NCBI RefSeq assembly: GCF_921293095.1
Contig: NC_060246.1
Coordinates: 91,385,030-91,449,029, forward strand
Length of the DNA stretch: 64,000 nt
DNA from: Ischnura elegans
Lineage: Eukaryota > Arthropoda > Insecta > Odonata > Coenagrionidae
Reading direction: 5' to 3'
The position numbers were made by a program, and so were the translations under genes. The notes beneath the pieces were generated by a model. That model saw only the letters and a program-made list of their open reading frames with translations. It was not told where the DNA came from and made no database searches. Positions 46,701 through 56,400 of the stretch are shown one piece after another; the first letter of the stretch is position 1, and the number at the start of each line of letters is the position of its first letter.

Positions 46701-48758
46701 CAGACAGCTGTGTTACTAGCTGATGGTGAATTTTCAGTGGAAGATGCTCATTATCTAGATGGTAGCCTCTCTTGGGTGCAAGTTTCTAAGTACTCGTCAA
46801 AAGGCCCTTTCAGTACTACAGAAGAAAATTCTGTGGGAGCAGATGACTATTCTCATATAGAAAGTGACTATAGTCCCATAGAGATGTTCAAGAGTGTCTT
46901 TTCCCCCCTAAACATGTCTCTCTCAAACCTAAATTTCAGTGACGAATTTCACCAACCAGACTTTTCTGATCCTGAAATCCCATATGGAGAGAGGAATCTT
47001 AATGACGAAATGGGAAAGGAAATGCCTCAGGAAAACTTCAACAAGGTCACTCCTCCAGAATTTACTTCAGACTTAATGAGCAACTCCAGTAACCGCCATG
47101 CCTTAAGAGCTCTAAAATACTTGTTGAGTAAAGACTTTTGGGGAGATGTTCACTCTGCATCAAGTTCTACGAAAGGTTTTATGGACTTCAGTGGGGAATT
47201 GATGCAGCAGAAGGAGAAACAAAAAAAATCACCTGAAAACTTCAGGAATACATCAAGATATCAACTGTTTCTCAGTGGAGAGTTCATGCAACGTTGTAAA
47301 AATGTAATCAATTCTTGTGAAAAAAGTTGGGAGGGGTGGCATGATGATACCCATAATCTATGTATCTCATACACAATGCCAGTTTATAAGTATGCAAAAG
47401 GAATGGTTTCAGTATTCAAAAATCCACATTGTGCTTTGTGCAACCATGTAGCTATTGATGAACTTGAGTGTCTGAATAGGCTGCCTGTACCATTTAATAT
47501 GGAGATTGAAACTTTTATTTCAACACAGGTGAACTTCAGTTTTGGTAATGTTACTGCTGGGCATGAAAAATGTGGTATGAAGACTGTTTGGGACCCATTG
47601 TTTAAGCAATGCTACCACCTTGACGATGAAGAAGGAAACAGAAATTATTCAATGACGGTGTATCTAACTCCCAATCCCCCGACCAAATCTTCTGTAGTTC
47701 CAAAACAGGATGAGACTGTGCTTGAAAATGCTATAAATTTTGATGATGGTTGTAAAAATACCACATTAATGACAATGAGTGATGTCCAATGGTACTTGGG
47801 GTATGCTTTTTTTGGAGTCTCTATGACTTGCCTTATTTTGCATTTGGTCTCATATGCATACCCAAGGAAGTTTTTTGAGTTATCTTCCGGGGAAAACTCA
47901 AAATCATTTTATTCGTCTCCTACGTCCCTAGAGGGTAGACAAATCACTGGAAATTCCTTTTTAATCCTCTCATGGCTACTCTTGATTGGCCAGTTATTGT
48001 TTGTAGTTGGAGTTCCCCGTACAGAAGTAAGAGAGGTATGTCTATCAATTGCAGTTTTTCTCAATTTTCTTTCACTTGCTGCTGTTTCTTGGCTCTCCGT
48101 TTTTTGCCTTCAAGTTTTTGCATCTCATTTTTCTCTTCAATCTTTTAAAGCTATGAGCTCCCTAGAATCTGGATCTGGGCCTCCGCCATTGAAACTCAGT
48201 CTTATTGCTTGGATAATTCCTATTGTATTTTCAAGTCTGTTTTTAAGTTTTGATTTAGTACCTGGTGATTTAAAACCATGCCTTGCAAGAGGTGGAGCTT
48301 GCTGGTATGGTGACACAGTGAGTTTTAGAATATTTTTTGTACTCCCAGCTTTGCTTATGCTTGCTGGAGATGGTTGCATTTTTACAGCAATTATTTTTGG
48401 TACACATGATACGAGGGAGAGAAATAGATCAACCTCCACGAGAAGGAAAAGTAAATCTGGTAGACAGTGCAGTGCTGTTAGAAGTTATGATCATTTCTAC
48501 TTTAGGTTTTGTGCTAGGCTGGGAATCATAATGACTATTTCTTGGTCATGTGCTGCTATTGCTTCGATATGGAATGTGCGCTCTATGTGGTATGGGTATG
48601 TGATTTTTTCTGGATTTCAAGGAATTTATATATTCTTGGCTTCTGGGTCCAAAGCTAGAATTACCGATTTGATTTGGGCCAAATATAAGGGACAGCAGGA
48701 GCCAGTAATTAGAGAGAGAAGCATAAAAAGATATTCAAAAGCAGCTAAAAACATATGA
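40530..48758 (+). CDS. Somatomedin-B-containing adhesion/secretin-like GPCR (three-exon gene; span includes introns)
   Basis: Three plus-strand exons (40530-40711, 42350-42491, 46440-48758) join with matching phases into about 880 residues. Residues 5-30 are a signal peptide (K-L-S-S-R then a hydrophobic run ending ALA). Residues 47-79 carry the cysteine spacing of a somatomedin-B knot, including WCRC, then C-x5-GDCC-x-D, split by intron 1. About residues 168-190 have a VTS-x3-G-x-TY-x-N-x-H-C-A-x-C motif, repeated in spirit near residue 439 (CALCN), in a long cysteine- and N-glycosylation-rich ectodomain. Seven hydrophobic helices lie near 559-583, 609-633, 640-672, 693-713, 736-762, 802-819 and 825-844, followed by a short basic tail. 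The family role would be ligand or adhesion sensing at the plasma membrane; the ligand is unknown. I see no clear GPS autoproteolysis site. The fold call is firm; the exact subfamily (methuselah-like versus other adhesion type) is not. The alternative start is Met5. Confidence 0.85.
41517..41590 (+). pseudogene. tRNA-Ile-like pseudogene
   Basis: GCTCAGTTGATTAGAGCG, a GCTAACTACGC anticodon arm and GCGAAGGTCG match the D arm, anticodon stem and variable region of tRNA-Ile, and the 3' end reads GGGCCA as in that tRNA. The 5' acceptor strand is replaced, the B box is damaged (GTGCGATCCC) and the anticodon position reads AAC. It is therefore not functional, and may be a SINE head. It lies in intron 1 of the GPCR gene. 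Confidence 0.6.
41639..42114. mobile_element. hAT-type MITE interrupted by a hairpin insertion
   Basis: The element begins CAGTGGCGTAGCCAGGAATT and ends GGTACGCCACT. Its sequence matches the reverse complement of the 601-862 element along both halves, but the middle is split by 219 foreign bases (41837-42055). No 8-bp flanking duplication is visible, so the outer insertion is old or rearranged. It lies in intron 1 of the GPCR gene. Confidence 0.7.
41837..42055. mobile_element. Hairpin MITE nested inside another MITE, 9-bp duplication
   Basis: AGTAATTGT occurs at 41828-41836 and 42056-42064, exactly where the host MITE is interrupted. The insert is dominated by an imperfect hairpin (about 41838-42018) with arms such as TTTTGGGCTATGTCGCC and GGCGGCATAGCCCAAA folding around GAATTC. 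A 9-bp duplication is typical of Mutator-like elements, but the right end extends about 36 bases past the hairpin, so the family call is tentative. Confidence 0.6.
42350..42491 (+). CDS. GPCR exon 2: core of somatomedin-B-like domain
   Basis: A polypyrimidine tract and CAG precede 42350 (TGTTTTCAG). The exon starts with one base (A) that completes CGA, then reads W-C-R-C-D-P-I-C-V-K-F-G-D-C-C-Y-D-Y. It ends at CTG before GTAAGA, in phase 0. The cysteine order C-x-C-x3-C-x5-CC with GDCC is the somatomedin-B signature. The exon is too short (47 codons) to stand out as an ORF on its own. Confidence 0.82.
42492..43750. other. GPCR intron 2, first part
   Basis: AT-rich intron. A CCCGTGCCCCCTTTTCCTGC patch near 43090-43130 looks like a fragment of a GC-rich MITE terminus; otherwise nothing. 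Confidence 0.4.
43751..44419 (+). mobile_element. 669-bp TIR element family, copy 3
   Basis: The element starts AATAGGGTGGTTTCCT and ends AGGAAACCACCCTATT: perfect 16-bp inverted termini. Its length equals that of copy 4 and the two are nearly identical throughout. It has no transposase; the short frames inside are conserved only because the DNA is. It lies in intron 2 of the GPCR gene. Confidence 0.88.
44428..44819. mobile_element. hAT-like MITE, 392 bp
   Basis: The ends CAGGGGCGGTCTGG and CCAGACCGCCGGTG are inverted repeats with a GC-rich left part and AT-rich middle. A matching 8-bp duplication is not evident. It starts 8 bases after the right end of the 669-bp element, in intron 2 of the GPCR gene. 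Confidence 0.6.
45554..45766. mobile_element. Short MITE with GTATTGCATACC termini, 213 bp
   Basis: GTATTGCATACCACCAAGGC at the left and its inverted partner GGATGGTATGCAATAC at the right form about a 23-bp imperfect inverted repeat. The middle is AT-rich. It lies in intron 2 of the GPCR gene. No flanking duplication was identified. Confidence 0.55.
46440..48758 (+). CDS. GPCR exon 3: ectodomain remainder, 7TM domain and stop
   Basis: The open frame runs further upstream only through a non-ATG codon, and CTTCAG immediately before 46440 is a plausible acceptor in phase 0, matching exon 2. The exon encodes 772 residues: about 445 of Cys- and Asn-rich ectodomain, then seven hydrophobic segments from about 47790 to 48650, then a lysine/arginine-rich tail ending at a TGA at 48756-48758. 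Loss of introns across the whole ectodomain and 7TM is notable but fits a large terminal exon. Confidence 0.88.
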   Translation, partial: EDSKQWYQKITSEFNFHSQGWHLIVSSCAFGSKASPKVNRLSEQLCNGSGEVQSHLLDIPVTSATTGRTYKNVHCAVCNEDAENLLPQTAVLLADGEFSVEDAHYLDGSLSWVQVSKYSSKGPFSTTEENSVGADDYSHIESDYSPIEMFKSVFSPLNMSLSNLNFSDEFHQPDFSDPEIPYGERNLNDEMGKEMPQENFNKVTPPEFTSDLMSNSSNRHALRALKYLLSKDFWGDVHSASSSTKGFMDFSGELMQQKEKQKKSPENFRNTSRYQLFLSGEFMQRCKNVINSCEKSWEGWHDDTHNLCISYTMPVYKYAKGMVSVFKNPHCALCNHVAIDELECLNRLPVPFNMEIETFISTQVNFSFGNVTAGHEKCGMKTVWDPLFKQCYHLDDEEGNRNYSMTVYLTPNPPTKSSVVPKQDETVLENAINFDDGCKNTTLMTMSDVQWYLGYAFFGVSMTCLILHLVSYAYPRKFFELSSGENSKSFYSSPTSLEGRQITGNSFLILSWLLLIGQLLFVVGVPRTEVREVCLSIAVFLNFLSLAAVSWLSVFCLQVFASHFSLQSFKAMSSLESGSGPPPLKLSLIAWIIPIVFSSLFLSFDLVPGDLKPCLARGGACWYGDTVSFRIFFVLPALLMLAGDGCIFTAIIFGTHDTRERNRSTSTRRKSKSGRQCSAVRSYDHFYFRFCARLGIIMTISWSCAAIASIWNVRSMWYGYVIFSGFQGIYIFLASGSKARITDLIWAKYKGQQEPVIRERSIKRYSKAAKNI

Positions 48759-50204
48759 AGTGGCATATGTATTATTTATCACATTATCACTTCAGAGCTA
48801 CATCCTGTGTAGAATACTGAGGACCTTGTCTCAGGTATATGAGAGATAGAGGGAGACAAATAAAAATACTCATGCAGAAGTGAGCGACTGGCAGCTGTAA
48901 TACAGAACACATTCAAGCAATGGAAAACCATGCAATTTCCTTGCTTTCTTTCAGGGGTAAGCATGTCACCACTGTGATTGGTCATATGTAGGAGTAGAAT
49001 GCTGGACTATGAGAAATGAATGAATGCTTAGAGAATTAAGGTGAAAGGTAGCACGATGCTGGGAAAAAGATTTCATCAAGAGGTATTTACTCAGTTATCA
49101 GAACTTATGTGGGTATGATCTAAATATGCAATAAAAAAATGAACACTACACTTATTCATGATAATAACATTTGGTTCCATCCCGTGCATTTTTATACTCA
49201 TCATCCTGGATTTTGACACCTGTTCCATGTTTTGCATAGCATCAAAACCATAGCAGATGTGTATTAAGGGTGTGGAATAGAACCTTAAGTTTTAATCTAA
49301 TGAGTGATATCATAAAAATCCACCAAGAGAATGTCAGTAACATCACCTTATATTCAAGACTCATTTTTCCATTATGTCAAGTAAAATGTCTAATACATAA
49401 CTGAAGTAAGATGGATTTTTGATTCATGAATGTTTTATTATCAGGCAATTTTGAGAGTTATTGATTAAACATGTGAAATTTTAATCACGAGGAAAGAACT
49501 CTTGTGCAATTGTGTGCAGTTTTCATACAATACAAACTCTCACATGATTAACATTTATGAGTTCAAAATGCGACTGGGAAACAGTGCGTAGTGGAATTTT
49601 TCAACGGAATCATACATTTATCTAAGAATGTTATTTTTATTAATTTTTTGTTCCTAATTAAGAAATATTACTTTTTGGTTTGTATTTTTTAGAAATGGTT
49701 TAATAAATGCTTACGATGGTTGTATGTAAATTTTTTATTATCCTCTGGTGATTTATCAAGTGCTACATCATGCCAAATAGTAAAGGAATGAGCTGATGAA
49801 ATAGTTGCTATTAGTGGTGCATGGGAGTTGTTAATAGCTGTAGAAAATTAACCTATGGCAGAATTATCTAAAGTATTTTTCAAAATTTAGGAGACAATTT
49901 TTATAAATTTGGCAAAGCTCAATGATGTAATTATCAATTTACATGATTAATTAGACGGAAATACATCTTGTAACCATTTACACCTTTCGCTCCAGAATTT
50001 GAAAAATGTGCGAAACTGTCAAGTGACAACTTACCTTTTAAAAAAAAATTATTTATTAAAAAAATAGGTCATTTTTAAAGTTGATATTTTATATAAAATT
50101 TATTAAGTGTATTTTTCTCGTGTTAGAGGTAGAATGATGAGAAAGCATGAGTTAAAATCCCACTTCTATTTTGATTTACTTCCGGTCTGTTGGCTGCGAA
50201 CAAC
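48759..50204. other. Intergenic between GPCR and UBE2O
   Basis: Holds the GPCR 3' UTR with AATAAA hexamers and the presumed UBE2O promoter and 5' UTR. The sequence is AT-rich with no TATA box at a convincing distance. Confidence 0.5.
48859..49135 (+). terminator. Candidate polyadenylation signals of the GPCR gene
   Basis: AATAAA hexamers occur at 48859-48864 and 49130-49135, 100 and 372 bases after the GPCR stop codon and before the next gene. These are sequence matches only; the site used is unknown. Confidence 0.45.
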
Positions 50205-50414
50205 ATGGCTGCGGAGTACCAGTATTTTTATGAAGACGAAGTTTACAGAATTAATAAACGGGGAAATGTGGAATTTGGAATGGTTTTGGAAAATGCAGAG
50301 CTTGTCAGTGGTGATGAAAATTCAGACGTTGAGGAGGGAGGCCGGATGAAGAAGGGGCACATCAGAGTTGCGTGGCATCCCAAAGGAGTAGAAGAGGTTA
50401 TCCCCGAGAGAAAA
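50205..50414 (+). CDS. UBE2O: UBE2O exon 1
   Basis: The exon has 70 codons from ATG 50205 to AAA, followed by donor GTAAGG at 50415 (phase 0). The frame also opens from a TTG at 50190, but the ATG in good start context is preferred. It encodes the YFYEDEVYRINKRGNVEFG segment and an acidic stretch, then HIRVAWHPKG. Confidence 0.82.
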
Positions 50415-53400
50415 GTAAGGAATCTTTTCGTCTGGCAGCTGTCGCGTGCTCGTTTAATATTTTATACAGCGCGAAAAATATAATCTACTCCCTAAACAAA
50501 ATTATTTCAGCCTATAATTTAACCTCAGTAAATAACTCTTAAGAGATAATGATGTAAAGCGAACGGTTGCCCTTGCATCGACTGTTGTCATTGTAATTAT
50601 GTCCAGTGTGTTTTTCTGTATTGCTCTTATCGTTTGCTAAGTATTAAAACCTATAAATTCGATATATTTGCTTTTAACATACAAATCTAGAATGTAATTT
50701 TGGGAAGTAGTGGAAAATAAGACTGATGGAAATGACTTCGTACTTCAGGTGGGACTTGCCGATAGATCTCTAATGCCTGGTGATGTTGTTCGACGAATGA
50801 TAAAGGGTAAAGATACTCAGAGAGGGTACTGCCGAAATATAAATGTGCTGGCTAGTGTTCAAATTGTGGGCTCCAAACAAGTGATAATTAACGTCAAAAG
50901 TGCCGATCTGACACCATTGGAGGTATGTGTTATTGATGTGTAGTATTTGATCGTGAGCTAGGTGCTTGGTGTTGCACAGGTTACCTATTGCGACGTTAAT
51001 GTTATTTTGGTATCTAGTTATGTTTGGCGGAATTGACATGTGACCATTTTTGTATTTTTTGAAGGAATTTTCGGCGGATATAGCAGTTTGTCTTGATTCA
51101 TGGGTGGGTGGGGTCAAATCGGTTCATTCTAAGATTTACCTGCAGTGGCCTGATGGGTCTCGATGTGTTTTGGATGACCTTGATGCCTGCGGCCTGGAAG
51201 ACGTTGAAGAGAAAAAGGAGAAGGTAGATGTGTGTATCTCTTTGTGTTGTGATACTTACTATTGGCATTACTTTGTCTCTTCCTCTTTATCTGGGTCTGT
51301 GCTATGTTGCTGTTGAAAACCTTTTTTACACACTTAAACTAGTTTTTCCACAATATTCTTGTTCATTTTCACCCTCAAACGTAGTTTCTCTTTGTCAGCA
51401 CTCGCACTTGTAAATAGTTTGGAAATTTTCATTTTTTTCATCATTTTGTATGTCATTTTTTTACACTTGCAAGAAAATCGGCCAATAAATTCCATTAATC
51501 AATATATTGCTGGCATATGAACTGAATGGTTATCTGTGAAGTTATATTTTTGATATGCATCTAATGATATAGTTTCTCCTTATACCACTTTCTTGACTGT
51601 CCATTGCACTGTTTTACCTCGTTTTATTTGATTTATAAAGTGCTCAATTTTTCCTAGATGTTGGTATCTGAAGTTGCTTAGCCAAAGATGTGTGTGTGTG
51701 ATTCATGTGTTATTGCAATGTCTTCTTAAACTGAACTGATAATTTTGCCATTCATATTTCCCACCCATTTTGAGTTTATTTCATGGTTTTTAAAACTCAC
51801 ATGCTTCATTTCACTGTCAACATTTCTTATAGTATGTCCTGGAGAAGAAAAGAGTATGTTGCTAATCTTGAACACCAAATTAAATAACTATAGCTTTTAT
51901 TTTAGCTGCCCACTGCCAACTTCTTTACTTATTGTGCATGGTTTCTTTGCCTGATGGCTAATTTTGTTGTCACAAAAGGCATCTGGGAAACCTGTGCGAT
52001 TTTTTTGTGTCTTAAACTAATAGGGTGGTTTCCTATTATTTTTTTATTGCCTAAATCGAAAGATTATTACTCCTGGAGTACGTATTTCACGCTTTTAGAT
52101 TTTTAAATGACGATATCTATTTTTCGCGATTAAATGAAAAGTGAAAATTTTCAAGCACGCGAAAACGCGACGCTTAAGTATGAATGTCGGGAAGTCTCTC
52201 CGCGTGACGTATTTCTGGTTCCCCCTCCCACCCTGCGAGGTGACCTTGAGGCGAGGCTTAGCGCTGATACGACGCAGGCTGCTAGCGGCTAGCCTAGTAC
52301 CCTGCTGGCTGGTAGCTCTTGGCTTAAATAAGGATTATTAATAACTTATCAAACGAGGAAAACTTTCCGACCTTAGCCAGTTTTAATAAGTGATTGTGAA
52401 GACATGTTTTCCTGAGCTCTGCGCCTCATGCATGCAATGGTAACCTCAGACGACGTATAACTCCTATCTTCTCGTATAGAAACTAGGTCCCTGTGACGTC
52501 ACGTGGAGTGGCATCGCATGGGCGCCAATCTGGCCCTTTTCAAATGAGGATAAAAATGGACCATTGCCATTCGTCTAACCCGGTATTTCTAAAACAAAAT
52601 AATTTGTATATTATGAATACACTATTGGTGGGTAACGAATCGCAATCAATGCCTTTCGTTTTCTTTGATGAAGGAAACCACCCTATTCAGTGTTCATAAT
52701 ACCCTTGATAGCTTTTATTCAAGTTTCTTTCATGTACAACTTTTAGAAAGAATATCACCGTTACTGTGTTGTTCATAATTTTGTGAATGTTTTCGCTCCC
52801 TCCCTCCATATTATGAGGATAAGTTTTTCTGAAAGGTTGGATAGGTGGTAGCTTTAGAGTCACTGCAGACATAGAAATGTAAATATGTACCCAAATGGAG
52901 TTTGCTGGGATGAGGTGTCATTAAGCGGCCTTAGGAAGTCCGCCAATGAGGAGATTCAGCTATTAAGGTTTTATGGGACTGGTGGGAAAAGAACATACTG
53001 TGCAGTGTTAAGGGCAGGAGAGGATGTTCTTGTTGGCTGGCCTGCACACATTTACTAGGTTCTAGCCATTTCAGCAATTTCAATTTCAAAGTGCCACGTT
53101 CACTGAGTAAAGGAAAAATAGGGGCCATGAAAAAAGAAACAATACAGGGAAAGATAAAAATATGAATCTTATGAATGACCTCAAGTTTCTCGCATCTCCC
53201 TCCCCTATCCTCTCCATCACTTTCCCCCATATACTCCATCCCTGGCCTGCCCTACCTCCCTCCAATATCGTTTTGTGTGCAGGGTGGCTGACTACAGCAT
53301 GTTATTTATTTTTATTTATTTATTTCTCCACCAAAAACGGCACGAAGGCTTTTGCATTGGCTGTTTCTCAAATAAATAATAGCTAAAAGATAACAAGCAA

Positions 53401-56400
53401 TTACATGATGAATAAAAATAACAGAAAACTAAATTTTTAAGCATAAGAAAGGGGCACTATGGATTAGATAATGGTGAATTATTCAGATAGCATTTTAAGG
53501 AGGATTTGTAAATATGTAGTGGCAGAGGAAAAGAGGTCCAGGAAAGAGATATTTGAAGCCATGGAATTAAATAAGGACAGGATTCAGTAGAACAGAGAGC
53601 GTTGATAGATGGAAAGATGGAAAAGCGGAATGTTAAGCAGAGATTTATTACGTAAGGGGCGAGGAGGAACATGAAAACGGAAAAGAGGGAGAATTTCAAT
53701 TGTCAGGAGAGAATCACTAAAAGATTCTATGCAGAAACTTGAGATCAGATAAGACACTGTGGCTAGTTATGGTAGAGATCTTGAGGTTTATGGCTGATGG
53801 CCTTTTCCCTTCCCCAAATAAGTTAATGTCACCATCTTACTGAGTGGGTCACTGGTTCTCAACTACTCCTCAGCCTCATGCATCAATCTCGTGTGGTTTG
53901 TTTGTGTGTTAACGCTAAAAAGTTTACACTCTAGTGAGTGATTCCTGCCCTCAGTGATAGGTCTTCTCTGTGTGAGAGAATGAAAGAGAACTTTAATGGC
54001 TTCAATAACTCATATAAAGTGTTGGTGGCACATTTTCTCATTTTTAACTTGTGAGTGAATGGCTGAATGGGTAAGTTTTTTCTTCGTAAATTGTCTTTCA
54101 CTTCGTTCTGCAAAATTCTTTGATGAATTGTGATTTCAGCCTGGAGTGAACAACGCCATTCATCCCATTCTTGTGGAATGAAAAGTGATGGGAATATGTG
54201 GGTCAATGAATGTATTTTCAAAATTGTTGTTTTAAGTACAATTTATTGCTATTGTCTTTGCAAACATCACTTACAGGACTCTGAATTCCAGAATGGGGAT
54301 TTTTACCCGGGACAAACACTGTGTGGCCCAATGCACTGTCTAGCTGAGGCTAAATGGGTCACTTGCACAAAAGAGATGAAGGCATTGAGACAGAAGATGA
54401 ACAAAAATGTTCGTGCTGTGGTGGAGCAAGTGAAAGTTGATTCCGTTGGTGTCCACTGGCAATGTCGTGCTTACTCTAAAGATGGTGCTTGCTTGGAAAA
54501 GGAACAACCAAAATTTCTTGTCCAAGGAGAAGATTTGAAAAAGTAAGTCTATTTAAGGAACATAATTAGATAGGTATGGTTGTATTTGAACAAATTGATA
54601 TGTTTTTATCGAAACTTTTGGCTGAACTTCCATTTTTTTCATTGCATGCATATGTCATTTATTTTCATTCCAGGTTGAAACTTCTCAATGTTTTTGAGCC
54701 ATGCACATTACAAGTTGGTGATAGAAATTACTATACATTCCAAGAAGGAGATGTGATAATGATGAAAGACCAGTGGCGCAGAATGCAACGTGATCACATG
54801 CTCTCTCTGGGAAATAGTCCTTTGAGGCCGAAACCAAATTTAAGGCATCCTCAGGCAGATAAAAAAGGTGTATATTTCATTTTTATCTGAGTGGGTGGTG
54901 AATTTTATTTGAACTTGATTTCTTGCATGCTTATGATAATTTTTTATCATAAAGTGTTGAACAGACATGTTCATTGAACAGTATATTATATAAAGAAGTT
55001 ATTGCATTACTCCATTTTAGGGCAGTGTCTTAACAAATAATCAATTTAGCCATTTTGAAGTCAGGAACTGTTTAGCGTTTCGCCCATTCTTCCTTTCTAA
55101 GGGCAGCGAAAAATATTCGTCTCCAGCCACAAGAAAACTGCAAGTTAGTTTGTCAGCACCGTGAGTTAAATTGTAATGCAGTGTTGTGTAATGCAGGATA
55201 ACTACACTTCTCGTTATATTGCTTCGGTGTTTCAACTTACGAACAAGGTCTCGGATGGCATCTTGTACTTATGTCGAGAACTTACTGTAGTGTAATTGAT
55301 GTTGATGAAATTATCATTTTTTACTGATACCTGCTCATTCATCTATTTTGTTTCCAAAACAGCAGGGAAAAATGAAATTTTACCAAAAGTTCCACAGAGT
55401 GAAGTGGGTTCATGTGTTTTGTTGGAAGTCTGGTTGTCAGTAGACTCCCAAATGAATGGATTGAGCGTGAGTGTACTGAGGCCTTTTACCTCAGTGCACT
55501 TATAACAGATTCAGTGTGATTTTTGAGTGGCGAGAGTCTAGTCTTTGCTTAGACTAGAAAGCTTTGGAGAGGTTGGAATAGTTGACCATAGCATGTTTTT
55601 AATTTTTTATTAAATCAGAGCTAAATCAATTCATGGCTCAAGATTTATGTGTGAGACCACAAAAAATGTGTCGAAAAGAGTAAGAATAAAAAATGGTCTG
55701 CCAGGAGTGTCCAAGGAATTGAAGCGTATTGAAAGACTTTGAAAAAGAAACATTGATGATGGACTGATAAAAGAGTGGTGAACATATAATTTTAGTTTAA
55801 GTTTATATTTAGGTTTATATTAAGGACATAGAATACGTTTAAGCAGCCAATGGACTAGAATAACCTCTACAATACCTTTTGCTTAACGATTGGCATTTGG
55901 CACATATACGTGGGTTGTGGAGATAGCTTGTTGAGGTTGGGTAGAGGACAATGGCAAAGTGGAGGTGAGATGCATGCATGGCAACTTTTGGGAAAAGCTT
56001 CACAAAATACTAATAAAAAAAGTAAAATGCAAAATTGTCATGCACAGCTGTGTGGTATGGATAACTTCACTTTTGATTGCCTGTATGTTTTTTAACTTCC
56101 AAACAATAAGTAATTGCATAACTTGTTTTTGTAATGAGGAATTATTGGTTTCATACGAATTGTAAATGAAACCTTTCACTGACTAAGTGAATTGCTCATT
56201 CAGAAAGTGCAAGGACATCAACCCTATGCTAGGTATTAGTTTTCTGAATCTAGATTACATTTCATTTTATTTGTTGACCTTCTAAAAACACAAGACTTCA
56301 ACTCTTTCAGCTTCTAAACCAACATTAGGTATTGGCAGCATTTATTTTGTATTCTTATGGTTGTTTTGGCTGTATTTTGGTTTCATGCAATGGTGATCAA

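Noticed and set aside
54340-54525. Minus-strand frame inside UBE2O exon 4
   Set aside because: It is the shadow of a confident plus-strand exon.
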